Position numbers and translations under genes: made by a program. Positions 1 to 5,388 of a stretch of DNA of 5,856 bases are shown one piece after another. Within the stretch, counting starts at the first letter, position 1. Each line of letters begins with the position of its first letter. This DNA comes from Alphaproteobacteria bacterium. GTDB taxonomy: Bacteria; Pseudomonadota; Alphaproteobacteria; Rhizobiales; Devosiaceae. Location: assembly GCA_024279575.1 (NCBI GenBank), contig JAJRRJ010000134.1, positions 1 to 5,856 of the forward strand, written 5' to 3'. The notes beneath the pieces were generated by a model. The model was not told the DNA's origin and ran no database searches. It saw only the letters and a list, made by a program, of their open reading frames with translations.

Positions 1-303
1 GATACACAAAAGGCGTTACCATCGGTGCGCCAGATTTCAACAGAACTCGCAGTAAACCCACTCACAGTAACCAGGTCCTATCATTCTCTGGTTGAATTGG
101 GTGTGGTGGAAAAGCGAAGGGGACTAGGAATGTTTTTGACTGAAAATGCCAAGGAAAAATTGCTGCACCACGAGCGTGAAAAGTTCCTGACCAAAGAGTG
201 GCCTCGAATAATCGCACAAATTCATGCTTTGGATTTGGATGCTGATGAATTGCTGGGGTCTAAGTCCAACAAGAAAACGGGAGGGAAGTTTAATGCAAAA
301 TAG
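1..303 (+). CDS. GntR-family transcriptional regulator, YtrA subfamily (3' part only)
   Basis: The reading frame is open from base 1 to the TAG at 301-303, so this is the last 100 residues of a protein whose N-terminus lies outside the window. The visible part begins inside the winged helix-turn-helix: LPSVRQISTELAVNPLTV, then TRSYHSLVELGVVEKRRG and GLGMFL. This is the classic GntR pattern (LPSVR...VN..TV.R.Y..L...G....RRG.G.F). Only about 65 residues follow the wing, too few for the large effector domains of FadR or HutC regulators. That short helical tail is typical of the YtrA subfamily, usually about 120-130 residues, so roughly 25-30 residues should be missing. YtrA regulators are normally encoded beside ABC transporter genes and repress their own operon, which fits the overlapping ATPase gene downstream. 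The GTG at 25 is an internal codon, not the start. The ligand is unknown. Family call is firm; repression of this operon is inferred. Confidence 0.93.
   Translation, partial: DTQKALPSVRQISTELAVNPLTVTRSYHSLVELGVVEKRRGLGMFLTENAKEKLLHHEREKFLTKEWPRIIAQIHALDLDADELLGSKSNKKTGGKFNAK
279..288 (+). promoter_or_regulatory. Ribosome binding site that fixes the ABC ATPase start
   Basis: The purine-rich GGGAGGGAAG lies five to ten bases before the ATG at 293, inside the end of the regulator gene. The frame of the ATPase stays open further upstream to an ATG at 224, but the residues added by that start do not resemble an ABC protein and have no comparable Shine-Dalgarno. I therefore place the ATPase start at 293. 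Confidence 0.8.
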
Positions 304-1189
304 CGAAACTTCAAATGAGACGCCCATTGTTCAGGTACGCGGGTTGAGCAAGGGCTATGGAAAAACAAAAGTGCTCCATGGCATTGATTTCAGTATTCCC
401 ACAGGAAAAATTTATGGCCTGATCGGGCATAACGGGGCAGGGAAAACCACAGCAATCAATACTCTTTTGGGGTTAACCAATTACGAGGGAGATGTGCGTG
501 TGCTGGGTATGGAACCTTTTGCCAATCGTGCTGAACTGATGCGTGATATTGCCTTCATTTCTGATGTGGCCAGCTTGCCACGGTTTCTAAAAGTTAACCA
601 GTTGCTCGATATGATGGAGGGGCTTCACCCGAACTTTGTTCGCCAAAATGCCCAAAGCATGCTGCAAGATACTGATATTCGCGGCAATGTGAAAATCAAA
701 TCTTTGTCCAAAGGCATGCTCGCCCAGCTTCATCTGGCCGTAGTCATGGCGATTGATGCAAAATTGCTGGTCTTGGATGAGCCAACCCTTGGTTTGGACA
801 TTACGTTTCGCAAAAAATTCTATCGGAGACTGGTAGAGGATTATATGAGCGAAAATCGCTCAATTCTTATTACAACCCATCAGGTGGACGAAATTGAGTT
901 TTTACTGAGCGACCTGATATTTATACGGGAGGGAAAAATTGTTCTCAACGATAGTATGGACAGTATTTCTCAGCGCTTCATACAGGTGCTTGTTTCAGCT
1001 GAACAGGTAAAAGAGGCCTTAAGCAAACGACCCGTTTTTTCTACCAAACAACTGGGTCAGACCATTATGATTTTTGATGGCTTAGATCAGGAAACCGCTG
1101 AGAGTTTTGGTTCCACCAGCACGCCATCTGTGAGTGACTTGTTTGTTGCATTGATGGAACAAAAATCTCAATCACAAGGAAAACTATAA
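293..1189 (+). CDS. ABC transporter ATP-binding protein (ABC-2 type, YtrB-like)
   Basis: A 298-residue cytoplasmic ATPase that should power the permease encoded next. The nucleotide-binding motifs are in the expected order: Walker A GHNGAGKT (45-52), signature LSKGM (138-142), Walker B LLVLDEP (158-164) followed by the D-loop TLGLD (165-169), and the switch histidine in TTH (H196). The signature ending in SKGM, with LAQLHLA after it, is characteristic of the YtrB/ABC-2 exporter group. At the Q-loop position the protein has FISD (D91), not the usual glutamine; an acidic residue there is common in this group. About 80 residues follow the last motif and form a C-terminal regulatory region. The start at 293 overlaps the end of the regulator gene by 11 bases, and the stop overlaps the permease start in TAATG, so the three genes are translationally coupled. 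The substrate cannot be told from the sequence. Confidence 0.96.
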   Translation: MQNSETSNETPIVQVRGLSKGYGKTKVLHGIDFSIPTGKIYGLIGHNGAGKTTAINTLLGLTNYEGDVRVLGMEPFANRAELMRDIAFISDVASLPRFLKVNQLLDMMEGLHPNFVRQNAQSMLQDTDIRGNVKIKSLSKGMLAQLHLAVVMAIDAKLLVLDEPTLGLDITFRKKFYRRLVEDYMSENRSILITTHQVDEIEFLLSDLIFIREGKIVLNDSMDSISQRFIQVLVSAEQVKEALSKRPVFSTKQLGQTIMIFDGLDQETAESFGSTSTPSVSDLFVALMEQKSQSQGKL

Positions 1190-2109
1190 TGAGTGTTAGT
1201 GGCTTCACGGCGACAGGCAGCCTGTTGAAAAAAGAGTTTATTGAGCACAAAATCCCGTTTCTTTATGTCCCCGGCATATTTGTGACCTTGATATTTGGAT
1301 CGTTTTTTGTCTCGGCCTGGAGACATGGGAAAAACTGGGAAATGGCCAGCTTGTTTGTTCCCCAAAATGAGGGGATTGATTTATTTAATGCGTTTTATTC
1401 CGTGTCCATTGTCCTATGGCTTGGATATTTGACCCTGATGCTGTTCGTTTATTTTTCAGCTAGTTTCAGTGCAGACAGAAAGGACAACGCCCTGTTGTTC
1501 TGGAAATCGCTGCCGGTTTCAGATCTGGAGGTGCTTGGGGTAAAAACGTTGGCGGGAATGCTGATGTTTCCGCTGGTAATTATGGGATGGGCGTTGGCAA
1601 CAGCCGTATTCGGCTACATTATTTTAAGCGCGGTTTCAGCGACCAGTCCACTTGTCGCCGCACTTAATTCAGGCACCAGCTTGTGGACACTGCTAAACGT
1701 AGAAGTATCCTCCTTGATATTTGTCGGCATGTCATTGCTATGGTATCTGCCCATATTCACCTTTGTTGGCTTGCTTGGAACTGTCCTGAGAGGCTGGGCT
1801 ATTCCTGCGTTTATTTTATTGATGGTGATGGTGGGCGTTCTGGAAAGTATCATAAACTTTGCCCAGGGTGGACAGATTTCTGAATGGTTGTCTTTTCGCT
1901 TTGAAGCGCCGTTTAGAATTGCCAGTGATATGGCCGAGAATATCGCCGGAAACGCCGAATTCAGGGTAATGGATATAATTTCGGTAACAAACTTCGTTCC
2001 AGCCTACCTTTCACGGATTGACTGGACAGAGATGGTGGCAGGATGGTTGTTTGCAGCAATTTTTGTATATCTGGCCAGCGAATATCGTCGCCGCAGGCTT
2101 GCTGCATAA
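1189..2109 (+). CDS. ABC-2 type transporter permease
   Basis: A 306-residue integral membrane protein, the likely transmembrane half-unit for the ATPase just upstream. Hydrophobic segments lie near residues 22-43, 68-93, 124-148, 174-196, 202-224 and 282-297, giving the six-helix ABC-2 topology. Between helices 2 and 3 sits DRKDNALLFWKSLPVSD (96-112), a loop motif typical of ABC-2 permeases that accompany YtrB-like ATPases (DR.D....FW.SLPVSD); it probably forms the coupling helices that contact the ATPase. The protein ends in a basic tail (RRRR around 300-303), consistent with a cytoplasmic C-terminus. Its ATG shares one base with the ATPase stop, and AAGGA at 1176-1180 serves as ribosome binding site. 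The operon ends with this gene, because a strong terminator follows 27 bases after its stop codon. Exporters of this class often handle drugs, antimicrobial peptides or lipids, but nothing here identifies the cargo. Confidence 0.94.
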   Translation: MSVSGFTATGSLLKKEFIEHKIPFLYVPGIFVTLIFGSFFVSAWRHGKNWEMASLFVPQNEGIDLFNAFYSVSIVLWLGYLTLMLFVYFSASFSADRKDNALLFWKSLPVSDLEVLGVKTLAGMLMFPLVIMGWALATAVFGYIILSAVSATSPLVAALNSGTSLWTLLNVEVSSLIFVGMSLLWYLPIFTFVGLLGTVLRGWAIPAFILLMVMVGVLESIINFAQGGQISEWLSFRFEAPFRIASDMAENIAGNAEFRVMDIISVTNFVPAYLSRIDWTEMVAGWLFAAIFVYLASEYRRRRLAA

Positions 2110-2135
2110 GATTCACCCATTTGAGTTGTCAGCAA

Positions 2136-2167
2136 TAGTCCGGCGGGAACAATCCGCCGGATTTTTT
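2136..2167 (+). terminator. Rho-independent terminator of the regulator/ABC operon
   Basis: An eight-base GC-rich stem, TCCGGCGG (2139-2146) with CCGCCGGA (2154-2161), encloses a seven-base loop and is followed directly by six T residues (2162-2167). Bases 2136-2138 can extend the stem into the T-run. It lies 27 bases after the permease stop codon and is the clearest intrinsic terminator in the window. Confidence 0.93.
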
Positions 2168-2195
2168 GTGCCCGATTTTGTTTTTTAACATGAAT

Positions 2196-2230
2196 GCTTG
2201 CTGAACGGCCTGATCAGGGTCGGTTCAAGC
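2196..2230 (+). promoter_or_regulatory. Nested palindrome upstream of the SH3-like gene, possible operator
   Basis: The perfect ten-base palindrome CCTGATCAGG (2209-2218) is enclosed by a second, imperfect inverted repeat: GCTT (2196-2199) and GAAC (2203-2206) on the left match GTTC (2223-2226) and AAGC (2227-2230) on the right, with three unpaired bases on the left arm. It starts 81 bases before the start codon at 2277. No T-run follows, so it is not a terminator. It could bind a dimeric regulator or fold in the leader RNA. I found no convincing -35/-10 pair nearby, so the role is a guess. Confidence 0.3.
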
Positions 2231-2276
2231 AGGGTGAGTTAGAAAGGATTTATCAAAACAAAAAGGGACCAAGAAA

Positions 2277-2615
2277 ATGAACACAGCTATAAAGAATCTG
2301 ATCGCTGCCACCAACGCGGGACTTCTAATTGCTGGTGCCGCCGCCTTTTCCATCAGCCCGGCAATGGCCGCCGGTTATGATGTGGGAAAAGCAGGGCAGG
2401 TGGTAAATGTTCAATCCTGGGACCAACTGAATGTGCGCAAATGGCCAGCCCACTATTCGCAGAAAATTGGCGCGTTTGCACCTGGCACCTATGTCTATAT
2501 TGAACGCTGTATTGTCAAAGAAAATGCCGCTGACTGGTGTAAAGTTGGGCGCGACAGCACCTATGGCTGGGTCAATTCCCGCTACCTGAAATTGGCGCAA
2601 CAGCCCATTATGTGA
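2277..2615 (+). CDS. Small secreted SH3-like domain protein
   Basis: A 112-residue exported protein of unknown role. Residues 1-31 are a Sec signal peptide: a short charged start with K6, a hydrophobic core (GLLIAGAAAF) and AMA before a likely cleavage after A31. The mature part of about 80 residues is one bacterial SH3-type domain: LNVRKWPAHYSQKIGAF (51-67) is the usual 'LNVR..P...S..IG....G' pattern, followed by GTYVYIERC, DWCKV and YGWVNSRYL (the closing 'GWV...YL' strand). Such domains often bind cell-wall peptides or act as periplasmic adaptors. Two cysteines, C78 and C88, face each other across one predicted hairpin and could form a disulfide in the periplasm. A ribosome binding site AAGGGA (2263-2268) sits eight bases before the ATG. 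The gene stands alone between two terminator-like hairpins, so it is probably monocistronic. Domain family is fairly certain; partner and function are not visible. Confidence 0.9.
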   Translation: MNTAIKNLIAATNAGLLIAGAAAFSISPAMAAGYDVGKAGQVVNVQSWDQLNVRKWPAHYSQKIGAFAPGTYVYIERCIVKENAADWCKVGRDSTYGWVNSRYLKLAQQPIM

Positions 2616-2667
2616 AACTCGTAAACTTTCTTTTCCTATCCTCCCTGACCTCTTTGAGGTTGACTTT

Positions 2668-2715
2668 ACTCCGCTTTTGTTTTCCCTGAACAGGGTTGCA
2701 GGGCGGAGTTTTTTT
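2668..2715 (+). terminator. Terminator-like hairpin overlapping the asparaginase ribosome binding site
   Basis: ACTCCGC (2668-2674) pairs with GCGGAGT (2703-2709), and seven T residues (2709-2715) follow. Inside the long loop a second small hairpin, CCCT-GAAC-AGGG (2684-2695), can stack. It lies 52 bases after the stop of the SH3-like gene and would serve as its terminator. The odd point is the position: the 3' arm contains the only Shine-Dalgarno-like sequence (GGCGGAG, 2702-2708) of the next gene, and the T-run ends at the base before its ATG (2716). The structure could therefore also block translation or act as an attenuator for the asparaginase. Confidence 0.72.
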
Positions 2716-3711
2716 ATGGCAAATCCAGTTTTAGCAGAACTGTTTCGAAATAACTGGGTGGAAAATATTCACCGCGGAGCGTTTGTTGTGGTGGACGATG
2801 CACAAACAGTGGTTGCATCGGCGGGGGATTTTGAAAGGGTGATTTTTCCCCGTTCAGCGATCAAATCCATGCAGGCCCTGGCATTGTTCAAGTCCGGTGC
2901 GGTGGAAAAGTTTAATCTGAATGAGCGACAAATTGCTATTGCGTGTGCCTCCCATCACGGGGAACCTGCGCATATTACCGCTGTGAGTGAGTTTCTCGAG
3001 ATCATTGGATGCAATGAAAATGATTTGGAATGTGGTGCCCACGCCCCCTCAAACCGCGAGGCGCGTAATAACCTGTTTGGTGCAGAGGGAAGGGCAGGCA
3101 ATTTGCACAATAACTGTTCGGGAAAACATGCTGGGATGCTCGCCGTCGCCAAGGCAATAGAAGCGCCAGTTGCCGGGTATTCCGAACGCGATCATCCGGT
3201 ACAAAAGCTGGTGCGTAAAAGTGTGGAAGAGGTGCTGGGTATTACGTTATCGAGCCAAATGTGTGGAACCGATGGGTGTTCTATCCCCACTTGGGCCGCC
3301 CCTTTAAGGAGTTTTGCCGCTGGGTTTGCAAAAATGGCAACGGGCAGGAACTTGGATCAAAATACTCAAAATGCCACAACCCGAATTTTTGATGCAATAG
3401 TTGCAAACCCGTTTCTGGTGGGTGGATCAGAGGTGTTTGATACTAAGGTGATGGAACATTTTGGCACGCGATTGGTTTGCAAAATTGGTGCTCAGGGTGT
3501 GTTTTGTGGCGCGATCCGCGATTTGGGTTTGGGCTTTGCCCTCAAGTGTGATGATGGCAATAGCCTGGCGGCACAAGTTATGGTGGCTAAAATGTTGATG
3601 GACATCGCTCAGCCCAATCAACCTCAGAGGGACTTTTTGCGTAAACGGCAAAGCATTGTCTTGAAAAACTGGCGAAAAAAAGAAGTTGCAATCACGAAAG
3701 CGCGTGCTTGA
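2716..3711 (+). CDS. Asparaginase II-family protein (Rhizobium etli ReAV type)
   Basis: A 331-residue cytoplasmic enzyme expected to hydrolyse L-asparagine to aspartate and ammonia. It belongs to the class represented by the inducible R. etli enzyme ReAV (Pfam Asparaginase_II), unrelated to the E. coli AnsA/AnsB fold. The residues reported for ReAV are all present with an offset of about one: the Ser-Lys pair S47 and K50 in PRSAIK, S79 in CASHHGEP, the metal-site cysteines and lysine in NNCSGKH (C134, K137) and GTDGCSIP (D186, C188), and the late lysine in KIGAQG (K256). No active-site residue looks missing. The C-terminal NWRKKEV matches the usual family ending. I start at the ATG at 2716 because MANPVL..L.R...VE..HRG is the normal family N-terminus; a TTG at 2677 in the same frame would add 13 residues encoded by the hairpin. 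The gene stands alone, with no transporter or aspartase beside it. Confidence 0.94.
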   Translation: MANPVLAELFRNNWVENIHRGAFVVVDDAQTVVASAGDFERVIFPRSAIKSMQALALFKSGAVEKFNLNERQIAIACASHHGEPAHITAVSEFLEIIGCNENDLECGAHAPSNREARNNLFGAEGRAGNLHNNCSGKHAGMLAVAKAIEAPVAGYSERDHPVQKLVRKSVEEVLGITLSSQMCGTDGCSIPTWAAPLRSFAAGFAKMATGRNLDQNTQNATTRIFDAIVANPFLVGGSEVFDTKVMEHFGTRLVCKIGAQGVFCGAIRDLGLGFALKCDDGNSLAAQVMVAKMLMDIAQPNQPQRDFLRKRQSIVLKNWRKKEVAITKARA

Positions 3712-3721
3712 TCAGGCTTTC
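3696..3721 (+). terminator. Possible weak terminator across the asparaginase stop codon
   Basis: GAAAGC (3696-3701) and GCTTTC (3716-3721) can form a six-base stem with a 14-base loop that spans the stop codon. Only a broken T-rich stretch (TGAATATTTT) follows. The stem is short and AT-containing, so this is a weak candidate; no better terminator is seen before the next gene. Confidence 0.22.
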
Positions 3722-3764
3722 TGAATATTTTCCCAAATGTTTTTTGTTAGAACAATTTGTCCAG

Positions 3765-3794
3765 GAAAATATACCCGAAAATATACCCGAAAAT
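3765..3794. repeat. 12-base tandem repeat, two and a half copies
   Basis: GAAAATATACCC occurs twice head to tail (3765-3776, 3777-3788) and is followed by a partial third copy GAAAAT (3789-3794). It lies in the 242-base gap between the asparaginase and the di-haem cytochrome, about 160 bases before the cytochrome start. A unit of 12 bases is near one helical turn, so repeated protein-binding sites on one face of the DNA are possible, but replication slippage is the simpler explanation. Just upstream is a short palindrome, TTGTTAGAACAA (3744-3755). The rest of the gap is AT-rich and shows no credible gene. Confidence 0.85.
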
Positions 3795-3840
3795 TTCCTT
3801 CGCTTCTGTTTGACACAAATCATGGAAAACTCCCCGGTAT

Positions 3841-3854
3841 TTGTCATACATCAG
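3841..3854 (+). promoter_or_regulatory. Weak FNR/FixK-like site upstream of the cytochrome genes
   Basis: TTGTCATACATCAG matches seven of the ten fixed positions of the FNR/FixK consensus TTGAT-N4-ATCAA: TTG on the left and ATCA on the right. It lies 100 bases before the ATG of the di-haem cytochrome. Oxygen-dependent control by an FNR-type protein would be expected for a NapC-type pathway, but the match is imperfect and could be chance in AT-rich sequence. I could not identify a confident -10/-35 pair around it. Confidence 0.2.
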
Positions 3855-3940
3855 ATGTTATGCATGTGCGGGAAATCGTATTTGTTCAATCTGTTTCGCC
3901 ATGTGCGTAACCTCTGAATACTCATGAAACACAAATCCTG

Positions 3941-3949
3941 AAAGGAGGG
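3941..3949 (+). promoter_or_regulatory. Strong Shine-Dalgarno of the di-haem cytochrome gene
   Basis: AAAGGAGGG ends four bases before the ATG at 3954. It is the closest match to the anti-Shine-Dalgarno consensus in the window and confirms that start, which also begins a complete signal peptide. Confidence 0.8.
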
Positions 3950-3953
3950 CACC

Positions 3954-4703
3954 ATGTTTGGGCTCACAGGATGGAGAAAGCGGGTTTCTGGGGCAATTAT
4001 TGTGGTTACTGCCCTTGCTGGCTTACCTTCGATGATTAATGCGGTAAATGCCGCTGAAGATGAAATGGACATCGTTTCTATTGTCCGCGGTGGTCTGCTT
4101 TATGACAAATGGTATAAAGTGATTAAGGCTCCCGACCCCGAAGAAACCCACGCGGTCTGGCCCGCGAGCAACACCAATAAGAGTGGCGCGACACCTCACA
4201 GCTGCAAATCCTGCCATGGCTGGGATATGATGGGTGTTGACGGGGCCTATAGTTCAGGCTCCTATTTGACTGGTATTAAAGGTCTTACAGGTATGATCGG
4301 TATGCCGATTCCTGACGTTATGGCCATTATCAAAGACGACATGCATGGCTATGTTGGGATGATGGATGAAGCAGATTTTTATGATCTGGCAAACTTTGTT
4401 TCCAACGGTCAGATTGATATGGATGCTGTGATTGATCGTGAAACAAAGGCTGCAAATGGTGACGTGGCTCAAGGTGGAGCATATTATGGCACAGTTTGCG
4501 CAAATTGCCATGGGGTCGATGGTGACTTGCCCAAGGATATGGGCACCACGCTGGGGACTCTTTCTAATGCGAATCCGTGGGAGATTATTCAAAAAATCCT
4601 GAATGGTCAGCCCGCTGAAGAAATGCCGGCGATGCGTGCATTTGATGTCCAGGTTTCAACCGATATCCTTGCATACCTTCAGACGCTCCCTGAAGCTGAA
4701 TAA
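3954..4703 (+). CDS. Periplasmic di-haem c-type cytochrome
   Basis: A 249-residue exported electron carrier with two covalently bound haems. The N-terminus is a signal peptide: basic WRKR at 7-10, a hydrophobic core from about 12 to 29, and V-N-A before a likely cleavage after A33. The first haem site is CKSCH (84-88) within HSCKSCHGWD; the second is CANCH (182-186) in a compact C-terminal class I domain whose likely sixth ligand is M224 or M227 in EEMPAM, with the final helix DILAYLQTLP. The N-terminal domain is less standard: it has the pattern GGLLYDKWYKVI, TH.VWP, CHGWDMMGVDGAY, and many methionines (92, 93, 114, 117, 124, 130, 136, 137), so its axial ligand cannot be assigned. The gene precedes a NapC-type quinol dehydrogenase gene by 82 bases, and the protein is a natural electron acceptor for it. 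It is not NapB, which is smaller and lacks this N-terminal domain. The exact subfamily is not recognised. Confidence 0.92.
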   Translation: MFGLTGWRKRVSGAIIVVTALAGLPSMINAVNAAEDEMDIVSIVRGGLLYDKWYKVIKAPDPEETHAVWPASNTNKSGATPHSCKSCHGWDMMGVDGAYSSGSYLTGIKGLTGMIGMPIPDVMAIIKDDMHGYVGMMDEADFYDLANFVSNGQIDMDAVIDRETKAANGDVAQGGAYYGTVCANCHGVDGDLPKDMGTTLGTLSNANPWEIIQKILNGQPAEEMPAMRAFDVQVSTDILAYLQTLPEAE

Positions 4704-4723
4704 CGGCAAAGTGTAAGCTTATG

Positions 4724-4752
4724 CCCGCATCATCTTATTTTAATGGTGCGGG
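4724..4752 (+). other. Intercistronic RNA hairpin between the two cytochrome genes
   Basis: CCCGCATCAT (4724-4733) pairs with ATGGTGCGGG (4743-4752): ten pairs including one G-U, with a nine-base loop CTTATTTTA. No T-run follows the stem, so it should not terminate transcription by itself. Its place between a soluble carrier and its membrane partner suggests a stabilising or processing element that lets the upstream message outlast the downstream one. The role is inferred; the structure is plain in the sequence. Confidence 0.7.
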
Positions 4753-4785
4753 TCACGTTGGTTCATATTGGCTGGAGTGTGAGGC

Positions 4786-5376
4786 ATGGTTCAGTTTTTC
4801 AAAAGAATTTGGCGCTGGTTCTGGACGCCTTCAAAACGGATTGCACTTGGTGCTATCGTTCTGGTCGGGTTTGTCGGTGGTATTGTATTCGGCGGTGGGC
4901 TTTACACCGCAGTTAAAGCAACAAGCTCCCTTGAGTTTTGTATCTCGTGCCACGAAATGGAACAGGTCGTTTATCCCGAATATCAGGCAAGCCTTCATTA
5001 TTCCAACGCCTCGGGCGTGCGCGCCGTTTGTTCAGATTGCCATGTTCCCCATGAATGGGGGCCAATGATGATCCGAAAAATACAGGCCAGTGGCGAAGTT
5101 TGGGCCAAAATTCTGGGACGAATAGATACACCGGAAAAATTTGAAGAACACCGATGGACAATGGCCAATCGTGTTTGGGATTCAATGCTTGCGAACGACA
5201 GCCAGCAATGCCGGAACTGCCATGAATACGAAGCGATGAATTTTGAATTGCAGGGTCGCCGGGCACGGGTGAAAATGCAGGAGGGGCATGAACAGGGTAA
5301 GACCTGCATTGAATGTCATAAGGGTGTTGCCCACAAATTACCGCAAGATCCCAACCAGCCTGAACGCGAGGATTAG
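4786..5376 (+). CDS. NapC/NirT-family tetrahaem cytochrome c, quinol dehydrogenase
   Basis: A 196-residue membrane-anchored cytochrome that should oxidise quinol at the inner membrane and pass electrons to a periplasmic partner. Residues 1-17 are basic and aromatic (KRIWRWFWTPSKR) and cytoplasmic; one uncleaved helix covers about 19-42; the rest faces the periplasm. Four haem sites are present: CISCH (52-56) with the adjacent M58 of the family's CHEM motif, CSDCH (82-86), CRNCH (142-146) and CIECH (174-178). The stretches YSNASGVRAVC, CHVPHEWGP, MIRKIQAS and CHKGVAHKLP are nearly textbook NapC. Four haems and this length exclude the pentahaem TorC/DorC type. GGAG at 4774-4777 is eight bases before the ATG. 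No napA, nirS or other reductase gene lies in the window, so I do not assign napC or nirT. The neighbouring di-haem cytochrome is the likely partner. The gene ends 12 bases from the convergent beta-helix gene, with no clear terminator between. Confidence 0.97.
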   Translation: MVQFFKRIWRWFWTPSKRIALGAIVLVGFVGGIVFGGGLYTAVKATSSLEFCISCHEMEQVVYPEYQASLHYSNASGVRAVCSDCHVPHEWGPMMIRKIQASGEVWAKILGRIDTPEKFEEHRWTMANRVWDSMLANDSQQCRNCHEYEAMNFELQGRRARVKMQEGHEQGKTCIECHKGVAHKLPQDPNQPERED

Positions 5377-5388
5377 CATCGCCAGGAG

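Noticed and set aside
224..292. Upstream in-frame extension of the ABC ATPase from ATG 224
   Set aside because: The added residues are the regulator gene read in another frame, and the ATG at 293 has a good ribosome binding site and fits the family N-terminus.
2677..2715. TTG start at 2677 for the asparaginase
   Set aside because: The extra 13 residues are encoded by the hairpin and do not match the family; the ATG at 2716 gives the normal N-terminus.
3765..3794. Tandem repeat considered as a CRISPR fragment
   Set aside because: The unit is only 12 bases, the copies are contiguous with no spacers, and no cas gene is present.
3810..3842. TTGACA at 3810-3815 as a -35 promoter element
   Set aside because: No acceptable -10 hexamer lies 16-18 bases downstream; the sequence there is GC-rich (CCCCGG).
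3708..3917. Plus-strand reading frame of 69 codons starting with TTG at 3708, containing IPEN repeats
   Set aside because: The start overlaps the asparaginase stop, there is no ribosome binding site, the composition is that of translated AT-rich noncoding DNA, and the IPEN repeats simply reflect the 12-base tandem repeat.
4254..4592. Minus-strand frame of 112 codons rich in His, Ile and Asn, opposite the di-haem cytochrome
   Set aside because: The composition is the reverse reading of the cytochrome codons, and no domain or ribosome binding site is seen.
4721..5068. Plus-strand frame of 115 codons overlapping the start of the NapC-type gene
   Set aside because: It runs through the hairpin and then out of frame through the NapC-type coding sequence, with no recognisable features.
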